Shown piece by piece: positions 19,298-27,012 of a stretch of 64,000 bases of DNA. Every line of letters starts with the position of its first letter. The stretch's first letter is position 1. The stretch is from Caballeronia novacaledonica. Its GTDB lineage: Bacteria > Pseudomonadota > Gammaproteobacteria > Burkholderiales > Burkholderiaceae. A program made the translations under genes and the position numbers. The stretch lies in the NCBI RefSeq assembly GCF_900258035.1, contig NZ_OGTP01000006.1, positions 186,001-250,000 of the forward strand, written 5' to 3'. The notes under the pieces were generated by a model that did no database searches, was not told where the DNA came from, and saw only the letters and a list, made by a program, of their open reading frames with translations.

Positions 19298-19366
19298 TGA
19301 GAGTCTCGTCGTGTCCTTCTGTTCGTTGGCACGGTGGCCTGCATGCGTGCACGTTCGCCTGCAAGC

Positions 19367-19927
19367 TCAATCCGCGCGCGCACCGGTGATGTTGATCTGA
19401 CTCGTCTCGAGATCGAGCGAGCTTTGCACCATGAATTCGAGTGGATACGGGTCCATCTGGATTTCGCCACGAACCTCGAACGAGAGGACATTGCGATGCG
19501 CCGCGGCCTTTTCCGCGTCCAGCGCGCGGATAGTCAGCGAGTCAGGGCGCAGGCGGGGCTCGAATCGCTCGATCACACGTCGAAGCCTCTGCTCGATGTT
19601 GGGCCATTGCAGCGACGCAACAGATTCACCCGTGAGCGGAGGCACCCCGAAGTTGACCGTGGACTCCGCCGCTTGCGGATAGCGCTCGCTATCGATGCGG
19701 TCCTGGATGTTTGTCGCGTTGAGCAGATACGTCAGGTCGCGCTGAATGATGCTGCGCATCTGCTGCTTCGACACGGCGTACTCGTCGGGTGACTCGGATT
19801 GCCTGCGCGGTTCGTCGTCGCGCAGGCGGTCGAGCAGGGTCGGCATGATGCGCGGGTCGGCGCGGCGCGGCGGGCGAAACGCGTTGCCGGCATCGGGTAG
19901 CGGGACTTTACGACGGGTCACGGCCAC
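19367..19927 (-). CDS. tssE: Type VI secretion system baseplate protein TssE
   Basis: gp25-like lysozyme-fold baseplate subunit that anchors the sheath. The 186-residue product contains LLDRLRDDEP near the N-terminus, the gp25 core LNATNIQDRIDSERYPQAAES and VNFGVPPL, and a C-terminal strand region. The start used gives a ~27-residue basic extension overlapping the end of tagJ by 20 bp; an internal ATG at 19846 (MPTLLDRLRDDEP) is an equally plausible start. Confidence 0.93.
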   Translation of the reverse strand: MAVTRRKVPLPDAGNAFRPPRRADPRIMPTLLDRLRDDEPRRQSESPDEYAVSKQQMRSIIQRDLTYLLNATNIQDRIDSERYPQAAESTVNFGVPPLTGESVASLQWPNIEQRLRRVIERFEPRLRPDSLTIRALDAEKAAAHRNVLSFEVRGEIQMDPYPLEFMVQSSLDLETSQINITGARAD

Positions 19928-20720
19928 CCTCTTGAGCTACCTGCGCGTCCGCCGTCGCGCGTGCACCGAAATCGGCGAGCAGCCAGTCGAACACCCCGAA
20001 GTCTCCTTGCGCCGTTGCCCACGTCTTTCGCCCGAGCGCGATGACGCCCGTGCGGCCGGATTCGCGCCAGAGCGTTTCCCGGCCGCGGCGGATGGCGTCG
20101 GAGCCGGACTCCGAGCCTGCATAGCGGGCGGGAACGAAGCCGCGCACGATGCTGCCGTCGACCAGTGTCAGCACACATGGCGCCCAAACGAGATCGATGA
20201 GCGCGCTCGGCGGAGTGACGTGCCACGTGGCGATGTCGGCGAACGGAACCCAGCGGTAATGGCCGGCCGTAACAATCTCGAACACCGGGCCGAGGCGGGA
20301 GTCGCTATCCGCCACCCACTCGGCGATGCCTTGCGGCGTTCGCGCGACGGTGAGCGGCGCGGCATCCAGCGCGGCCTCGCGCGTGGCATCGGCTTCGTCG
20401 ATACGGCCTTCGGCACTGAGGCGCAGGGCTTCGGCAAGTCCTTCGACCCAGGCGGGCGGCTCCAGCACGAAGGAAGGCCGTTCCTCGCCGGTCATGACTT
20501 TCGCGCGCCAGCACTCCGCCCGAATCAGATCACGAAACACCTGCGCCATGCGATCCTGCTCCTTGCCGAGCTTCGCCCACAATTGCAATTGCTGGATGGC
20601 ACGCGTCCAGTCGCCCGTCATACACAGAAGTTGAAACAAGGCCCAGCGATGAGCGGCACTGGCCGGCTGCGCGCGAATTTTCGCTTCGGCTTCCTGAATT
20701 TGCTGTTCGAATGACGTCAT
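19908..20720 (-). CDS. tagJ: T6SS accessory protein TagJ (ImpE family)
   Basis: A 270-residue ImpE/TagJ protein. The N-terminal helical part (SAAHRWALFQLLCMTGDWTRAIQQLQL) resembles TPR repeats; the C-terminal ImpE domain includes GHYRWVPFADI and PARYAGSE. In other T6SSs TagJ binds the N-terminus of the sheath protein TssB and helps ClpV recruitment. The frame is open much further upstream, but the ATG at 20720 overlaps the tagK stop (ATGA) and begins a typical protein. Confidence 0.92.
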   Translation of the reverse strand: MTSFEQQIQEAEAKIRAQPASAAHRWALFQLLCMTGDWTRAIQQLQLWAKLGKEQDRMAQVFRDLIRAECWRAKVMTGEERPSFVLEPPAWVEGLAEALRLSAEGRIDEADATREAALDAAPLTVARTPQGIAEWVADSDSRLGPVFEIVTAGHYRWVPFADIATWHVTPPSALIDLVWAPCVLTLVDGSIVRGFVPARYAGSESGSDAIRRGRETLWRESGRTGVIALGRKTWATAQGDFGVFDWLLADFGARATADAQVAQEGGRDPS

Positions 20721-21421
20721 GCAAGATCCTCTTTTTCTTCGTGATCGGCGGACGCGGGTGCAACGAAAGCGCTGTCGACCGACAATACGTGATGCTCCCG
20801 CCGATTCAAGGCGGGCGGCAGGGCGGCCGTACGACGCGCCTCCGCGGCGTGATATTCGACGGGCGCGAAAAGACGCAACACTTCGGGCACGGAATCCACT
20901 TCGAGGTCGTCGTGACCGGGCGTCATCTGGCCGAAGGCGTCTTCGAGCGTGCGTTGACCCGACAGCAGCGCCTCGATCGATTCGTACTGCGAGGATGCCT
21001 TCGGAGCCTGCCAGCCAAGCTCCGCAGCCTCGATCATCGGCGGAGGCGCAGGTTCGTTTGCTTGCCAGGCCCACGAGCCCATCAGGACGTCATGTGGATC
21101 GGCAAGCGCGCGCCAGTACTGGCGTTGCAATGAATTGATCAGTTCTCTCGAAGCATCGGATGCTCTCGATGTGTCCGATTTGCGGTCCGGTACCGGCTTC
21201 TTTTCGGCGCGTATCGATTCGAGTTCGGCCTCGTCAGACGCTCCGCCTACGAGGCCGAGGACCGGGTCGCTGTTCAACCGGTCGTCGGCGTCGGAAATAA
21301 GGTCTGCCCAGTCGCTGTCTGTCGTGCGCTGACGAGCGTCGTCGGGCGCGCGCGATTCGCTGGCGACTCTTCCTTCCGAAGCGGCACCTCGACGCCACCG
21401 TGGAAGCTTCAACATCGGCAT
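20717..21421 (-). CDS. tagK: T6SS-associated protein TagK
   Basis: A 234-residue soluble protein. The N-terminal ~90 residues are hydrophilic and low in complexity. The C-terminal half has the recognisable TagK pattern: QRQYWRALADPHDVLMGSW, then AFGQMTPGHD, VLRLFAPVEYHA and LPPALNRREHHVLSVDSAF. The role of TagK is not well defined; it occurs in Burkholderia-type T6SS loci. An internal ATG two codons downstream is an alternative start. It is the first core-type gene after the AT-rich cargo, with a ~296-bp gap upstream that could hold a separate promoter. Confidence 0.85.
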   Translation of the reverse strand: MPMLKLPRWRRGAASEGRVASESRAPDDARQRTTDSDWADLISDADDRLNSDPVLGLVGGASDEAELESIRAEKKPVPDRKSDTSRASDASRELINSLQRQYWRALADPHDVLMGSWAWQANEPAPPPMIEAAELGWQAPKASSQYESIEALLSGQRTLEDAFGQMTPGHDDLEVDSVPEVLRLFAPVEYHAAEARRTAALPPALNRREHHVLSVDSAFVAPASADHEEKEDLA

Positions 21422-21717
21422 AGTAAGAACACTTAACTAACTTCGAGATGCGTATTAGACAGTACGCGCCAAGCGACGTCTATCGGTTGGTTTGGTTGTG
21501 TGAAGAATAGTTACGCTCTTACGGTTTCGGCGCGGAGACGGACCGACGCTGTCGTCGCTTGGCTACTAGATGACCTGTAGCGCCGCACATTGCCCAGCCT
21601 TCGGGAAAAACTCGACCGATGTCATACAGGAGACAAAACGAGACCAACGGATGTCGCTACGGTGCCCGAAGTCGGAGGCGAACTTCCGACTGACAGAGAA
21701 ATAAGCCGAAACGAAGA

Positions 21718-22044
21718 TTATTTCAGCGCTGCTATCTTGCCTTCAGGTTGAATTTGATACTTGCCAACCAATTCTCGGGATGCCTTGATACCAGTCTTAG
21801 GCTCTCTCGAATAGACGAAGATTTGGTAGTTCTTATCGATGTAGAAATCGCGTGTCAAAAAGCGTTCCTCCGTATCGATCACCCCAATCACCTGATGATC
21901 GACGAGCCGGTCGCTAACCAGAGTGAGAACTGCGTATGTCGCCACATTGTCCGAGGATCTTGAGCGACAAATATCCGTGCCGCCCTTTCCATCAGTACGA
22001 GCGTCTCCGTCAGAAAATGTCGCAGACTGAACAAAAACCGACAA
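21718..22044 (-). CDS. Hypothetical protein in T6SS cargo, probably 5'-truncated or frameshifted
   Basis: A 108-residue frame whose only start is a TTG immediately after an in-frame TGA. A better-looking ATG begins 8 bases earlier but in the next frame (MKIVGFCSV, then a stop after 13 residues), so the gene may have lost its original N-terminus through a frameshift. The remaining protein is coherent: a CRSRSSDNVATYAVLTL segment with one Cys, then strands and a Lys-rich end. No family recognised. AT-richer than the T6SS core genes; possibly an immunity-type gene, which is inference from position only. Confidence 0.5.
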   Translation of the reverse strand: MSVFVQSATFSDGDARTDGKGGTDICRSRSSDNVATYAVLTLVSDRLVDHQVIGVIDTEERFLTRDFYIDKNYQIFVYSREPKTGIKASRELVGKYQIQPEGKIAALK

Positions 22045-22419
22045 TTTTCATATTTATTCTCAAATTTCCGGAGAGATCTAAGGCCTCACCGTGGCTGGTT
22101 ATCCGTTGCTAATTCGATGCTCATTTAGTCAAATCTATTCTCATGTTGCCCGTCGAGCGTCTCATCTCTTATTCTCCACACTGCCCGCGGGCTGGCTTCT
22201 TTCTAACTAGCTCGCAAAATTGACTGTAACGCTATCCATACAGCCTGGCTTTCGAAACGCCATCGACTCCCCGACTTGCGCACTCAAATTCGGGGACGAA
22301 AGCTCGTCCGCCTGCACCACCCCTCGACGTCAGCGAAATGTGAAGGTCAAACGCTAATAATCTAATTATTTTCCCCGAAAACATTTGCAGCCTATTCGTT
22401 CTCGACTTACCGACCTCCA
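22045..22419. other. Gene-free AT-rich stretch in the T6SS cargo
   Basis: No convincing coding frame was found on either strand. A short frame on the minus strand (22232-22420) lacks a credible ribosome-binding site and recognisable content. It may be a decayed gene separating two cargo genes. Confidence 0.5.
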
Positions 22420-22992
22420 TTATTCGTCACACGGATAAATATATAGCTCGACCCCTGCGAGTCCCACCTTGTTTTTCTCTTTCGTAAAGTCAAACGTCAG
22501 TATGTTAACTTTTTGGGCCTTTGCGCACACTCCTTCCGATATATCGTAACTAACCTGCTCCACACATTCGTTTTTAGGGAACCGCGTCGAACTCTGGAGA
22601 TTATCGACCGACACTCGAGCACCTCGTAAACGACCTCTCACATAAGTGAACTTGACAGACTTGAACTGCGAAATATCCGAAAACAGGCGTGAATGGTTTT
22701 TCATTAAGTTTGATAACCATGAAATTTCCTTTTCGAGGGACGCGACTTCCGTCTCCAAAGCGGCTCCCGCAGCCACATTCGTAAAAATCTTGAACCTTCC
22801 GTTACCCGCGTATGCAGCAAATGCCTCAGTGTTCGGTAGCTTTGAAAAGAATGCGCGACGAATAGCCATTGACTCTTCTTTCGTTATGCAGTCAGCAGTC
22901 GACCAGAATCCGTGCGCGACGCCCGCTGTCGACAAAACCAGCATCGTCATCGCAATGATGGCTCTAATTGATGCGATCTTTTGGAACTCCAT
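22420..22992 (-). CDS. Exported hypothetical protein in T6SS cargo
   Basis: A 190-residue protein with a clear signal peptide: basic start, hydrophobic core (AIIAMTMLVLSTAGVA) and a likely cleavage after AHG around residue 28. The mature part has four Cys (in TADCITK, KNECVEQ, EGVCAKA and YIYPCDE), suggesting periplasmic disulfides, and a central helix (VASLEKEISWLSNLMKNHS). No known domain recognised. Base composition is clearly AT-richer than its neighbours. Position among vgrG-linked genes suggests an immunity or effector-related protein. Confidence 0.75.
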   Translation of the reverse strand: MEFQKIASIRAIIAMTMLVLSTAGVAHGFWSTADCITKEESMAIRRAFFSKLPNTEAFAAYAGNGRFKIFTNVAAGAALETEVASLEKEISWLSNLMKNHSRLFSDISQFKSVKFTYVRGRLRGARVSVDNLQSSTRFPKNECVEQVSYDISEGVCAKAQKVNILTFDFTKEKNKVGLAGVELYIYPCDE

Positions 22993-23092
22993 AGCTTAAC
23001 TCAGTCTGTTTGAATATCGGATATCCATGGACTTTCGACGCTGCAATCTTGCGGTGTTCTCGGACGCCCCCTCCAGCCCCTCCGATCGCCTA

Positions 23093-23911
23093 CTAGTCGT
23101 ACTGTGGATTACTCACCTTTTGCGGATAAGATGGGTATCGCGCGGATAGTCTTTTTTTGAAATAAGCGACTCTCGCCTTATACGCATTGAAAAGACAAGC
23201 CGTATCGACACAGTTATTCCGAACGTCGCGAAGCCAATTTATTTGATCTACTCTAACCGGATCTTCAGCCGAAATCTCTTTCGAAAAGCTGTCTTGCATT
23301 TCTACGAATCCAAGGTTTACAGCCGCGTCGAACACCATCAGTTCTCGATTTGCACAGGTCATACGTTCGACATTCGATCTTGCCCTCTGACATTCAAGAG
23401 CGCGAGTAGCATCTCTAACAGGCACGTTCTGATGCCGAAATACATACATCCAATCCTCACTCCAAACCACTATGCTTTCTTTCGAAGTATAAATCTTCGA
23501 ATATTTGAATGCTCGACAATCTTCCTTGGCATTGCCCCCCAATAAATATGAATCCGTGAATTCGTTGTATCGCAGGCCAAACTTCTTGAACATGAATTTC
23601 TCGAAATCTTCTGATGTTCCAAAATTCTGGGCCGCAATCACATCGAACGAAAAATTGGCATGTTTGTCGACCGGAACTGAACAGTGCAAATCCCCGTAGT
23701 TATTCGAATAAGTGAATTCAGCCTCACTAATTGAGGCCGATCCAGAGTAAGCCGGGTTAGAGGGCAAGAATAAATGCGGCGACGCATCATTTTTACCGAC
23801 TTTTGCAACACCTGTATAAATGTAGCTTTCAACTGCGCTAGCCATTTGAACGACCAGAAAAAACGTCAACGACATCAGGCATTTAATCGTGATTTTCATT
23901 GTTTTTAGCAT
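23093..23911 (-). CDS. Exported protein with C-terminal LprI-like (DUF1311) domain
   Basis: A 272-residue protein with a signal peptide (hydrophobic LMSLTFFLVVQMASA). The N-terminal ~150 mature residues are of unknown type. The last ~85 residues match the LprI/DUF1311 pattern: ALECQRARSNVERMTCANREL, then RVDQINWLRDVRNNC and TACLFNAYKARVAYF, with conserved Cys residues. LprI of Mycobacterium is a lysozyme inhibitor, so a protective role against a peptidoglycan-cleaving effector is plausible but inferred. The ATG at 23899 (MKITIKCLMSL) is an alternative start; neither has a clear ribosome-binding site. It overlaps the end of the upstream gene by 29 bp. Confidence 0.75.
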   Translation of the reverse strand: MLKTMKITIKCLMSLTFFLVVQMASAVESYIYTGVAKVGKNDASPHLFLPSNPAYSGSASISEAEFTYSNNYGDLHCSVPVDKHANFSFDVIAAQNFGTSEDFEKFMFKKFGLRYNEFTDSYLLGGNAKEDCRAFKYSKIYTSKESIVVWSEDWMYVFRHQNVPVRDATRALECQRARSNVERMTCANRELMVFDAAVNLGFVEMQDSFSKEISAEDPVRVDQINWLRDVRNNCVDTACLFNAYKARVAYFKKRLSARYPSYPQKVSNPQYD

Positions 23912-24164
23912 CAGTGTTGCCAGTTATAGGTACCGCTCGTATATCGTCGGTCAGCCGTTTGACCTGAACTGCAACTTCATTCCCCCTAGCCACCACAAAG
24001 TGTAAGACTCCCTCAGCATCGGTCTTTGCTGAGTGGTAGAGACGAGTGGCATCTTCGTTCAACCCTCGAATTTCCACTTCCAAGCCTCGGATAGGGTTTC
24101 CGAGGCGATCCTGCAAGCGCAGGCGTATAGACGAGGCGCGGTGATCGTCGGTTTTCTTATGCAT
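23883..24164 (-). CDS. Small carboxypeptidase-regulatory/TTR-like domain protein after vgrG
   Basis: A 93-residue protein made of one Ig/transthyretin-like domain: IRLRLQDRLGNPIRGLEVEIRG, then TDAEGVLHFVVARGNEVAVQVK. Such a domain often forms the N-terminal part of larger T6SS effectors encoded next to vgrG; here it ends in an acidic Asn-rich tail and a stop, so it is either a stand-alone adaptor or the stump of a lost effector. It starts 16 bp downstream of the vgrG stop. No signal peptide. Confidence 0.7.
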   Translation of the reverse strand: MHKKTDDHRASSIRLRLQDRLGNPIRGLEVEIRGLNEDATRLYHSAKTDAEGVLHFVVARGNEVAVQVKRLTDDIRAVPITGNTDAKNNENHD

Positions 24165-24180
24165 TCCAGTTCTCTTTCTT

Positions 24181-26960
24181 TTATGAGAGGATTTCGTACT
24201 CGCGATTCACGTAATGGTTATTATCTTCGCCGAGCAAATGCTCTGCGACTGTAACTGTTGTGGGATGGGAAGATTCGGCATCCTCCGATTCCACGAGCCA
24301 GCCGCCGGTGGTGCCGACTAACACATCCAGTTCCTCAGCGGCCTCGGTGAAAATCCGATCTGTGCGACCGTGTTTGTCTAGTGTTCCCGTCTTAATGACC
24401 TCTCCGCTTACTGCCTTCACAATGTATTCGATCTCGTCGAAATTTCGTAGCCAATATTCATCGTAGGCATCGAGGCGAATGCTATAAGGTCCAGGCATGC
24501 CAGGAAGACATCCTTTAACCGGAACTGCTTTCTGTTGAGGCAAGGCGTGGCTAGCTGCGTATGCGGCCCAAGAACCCTGCGTGCCATGCTCAATTCCCGT
24601 TCCATTGATTCGAATATAGCTGCCTCTAGCATGAAGCAGGATTTCTTGGCCCGCGGCAATTTCGATTCGTTTTTTGGAACTAATCAGCCTCAGAACTTGA
24701 TCCGCAATGATTTCAATATCATCACTCTGGGCTTTGATCTCGATATCTCCCGAGGATGCAATTAGTCTTATTCCGAAGCGTTGCACAAATACTACGAGCC
24801 GCTCTCGAATACTCGCAAATATTGATTTTTGACTGGCGAGCGCGACGCTGCCTCCCGCCGTCATTGCAATGTTTTCCTTACTGGCGATATGGGCACTTGA
24901 GGAAGCAGACATCGCAATTCCTTCTGAGCTGGAAATCACGATATCTGGACGTTCGATCTCGGGAAAAGGATTGTTCGATTCAACGAGACCTTCGCTGATA
25001 GCAGCGTTTTGCGCTTTCAAGCGCTGGGCGATTTCGCCTTGATCCGTCCGAGATACCTGAGCGCCACTTTTCACCGCCAAGCAAGCAAGGTCTTCCTGTC
25101 GCCGACAGGCCTCCCGCAGATGCTGACTTGTAGCCGGCATATTTTTCGCGGGCGCATTAGCACCATCCTTTGCCTCGGTCGTGATCAACATCCCTCGATT
25201 CGACCGCAGTACTCCCTGCGCTTCCGTCGCAAGCTCAAACCCTTCCCCACGCTCTTCCCGCCTCCCCGTGTCCCTTCGATCCGCGTGTTATAGCCGAGCA
25301 CCAACCGCGAGTTCGCATGATCGCTCGCTACCTGCACCTGCAATTTCCCCGGGGTGTCATCCATCACCATCTGATTGGACTGACTGCCCTCCAGACTGCG
25401 ACTGCGCAAGCCCGTCAACGCCTGGTTCTTCGGCAACTGCCACGGCGGCTGGTTGAAATCGTTCACCTGCCTATCGGCGATATACGGCTTATCCGGGTCG
25501 CCTTCGTGATAATTCACCGTCACTTCCTGCCCGATGCGCGGCAGCGCGATGAATCCAAAGTTGCTTCCTTGCCAAGGCGACGACACCCGCACCCAGCAAC
25601 TCGACCGCTCGTCCTTTTGACCAACTCGGTCCCAAACAAACTGAACCTTCACGCGCGCGTAGCCGTCGACCCACATGGACTGCTCATCCGGGCCCACCAC
25701 CACTGCCGTCTCCGCGCCGCATTGGGGCTTGTTCCTCGGCTGATTCTTGAAAAATGCATTCGCCAACTGCAACACGAAGTCGCAGCGGCACCGGTACGTG
25801 TCTTCGCCGCTGGTCTCGCCGTTGTTGCGGATGTGCAGATCGGCCCCGATCACCAGATACTCTGCGTTAGCCGCCTTGTCCGGATGATCGGTCAAGAAGA
25901 ACGTGTGCCCGACGGCCAGGCCGCGCAGATTGCCTCGTCCCTTCAGGCGTAGTTGCCGGGCGCGCAGCGCATCGGCGCGCACGCCGGCCAGGTAGTGCGC
26001 CTCGCCCACGAAGTCGTTCGGCTTGCCAGCCAGGCCGGTCGCTCCCGCGCGCGGTTGGGAGAACTCACCCCAACTGTAATGCTCGGAGTTGTCGAAAGGC
26101 GCGAAGCTCTCGCGTTCAACCTTGTCGGTCAGTTTTGCTCGGGAAAGCGTGGGATCGTAGTCCGTCAGTGTCACCGCGCCGGCGGTGATCGCGTGTGAAA
26201 CTTTCAATCGATGAATATGCTCTTCATCGATACGCGCGCCGATCGGCGGCTGATAGCGGATCGAGTCATACATGTTGTCATGAGGCCGATGTCCACCTGG
26301 CGAATCGCACAGCACGAGCGTCGAACCGTCCATGTAGAAGTACAGACCCCATTCGCGCCACAACCGGGTCAGGAACTGGAAATCGGATTCCCACATCTGG
26401 CGGACGTAGTCGCGCTTCGGATAAATGCCGCGCAGCCCGGGAGCGGCAAGCCGCAATTCATATTGGAATGGATACAGCTTGGAGTCGAGCACCGCCTGCG
26501 TGATCTCAACCACGCTCTTGTTCGGAAAAATGCGGTTCTCGCAATTGCGCGTTGCAAGCCACAACCACGGCTTCACGGTCGCTTGATAATAGGTGTGCTT
26601 GTCGTCCTCTCCGGTGAGCGCGAACTGTGTGATCAGTCCGGTAACGACGCGCGTGCCTGCCCCCACGTTGCCTAGCCCAAGATTGCCGGGCAAGCCGGGT
26701 AAGAACTCGCCCTTGCCCTCGAACGCGATCGACAGCGAGATTTCAGTGCCGGTCAGCTTGCTGGCGTCAACCAACGAGCGCGCCTTGTAAACCGGCAGCG
26801 CCGGCGCATGATGCGTCTTGAGCGCGACCGTATATGAGTAGAGCTTGCCGAGCTTCTCGCGCCCGTCGAGCGAAGTCACAGCCAGCACGGACTGTCCGGC
26901 CCATTGCGGAAGCGCTGCGCCCGATATCTCGACGACACGGGCCTGTTGCGGAATGTGCAT
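24181..26960 (-). pseudogene. vgrG: T6SS spike protein VgrG, frameshifted
   Basis: The first frame (26960 to 25185) encodes the gp27/gp5-like VgrG core: RVVTGLITQF, DYVRQMWESDFQFLTRLWREWG, and the gp5 OB-fold with YARVKVQFVWDR and GFIALPRIGQEV. After LVLGYNTRIEGTRG it leaves the VgrG pattern and stops. The expected continuation (GEGFELATEAQGVLRS) is present in the next frame, which continues from 25191 as the DUF2345 domain and a TTR-like C-terminal domain. Restoring one G at the G4 run (25264-25267) makes a single frame of 926 residues. The ATG at 26960 has AAGGA upstream. Could be a real mutation, a sequencing error in a homopolymer, or slippage. Confidence 0.88.
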
Positions 26961-27012
26961 ACGTTTTTCCTTCTCGTTCGTTCGCACGCACCGAGGTACG
27001 CGCTATCGGTAA

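Noticed and set aside
22232..22420. Short minus-strand frame in the T6SS cargo gap
   Set aside because: It starts right at the neighbouring stop without a convincing translation signal and has no recognisable content.
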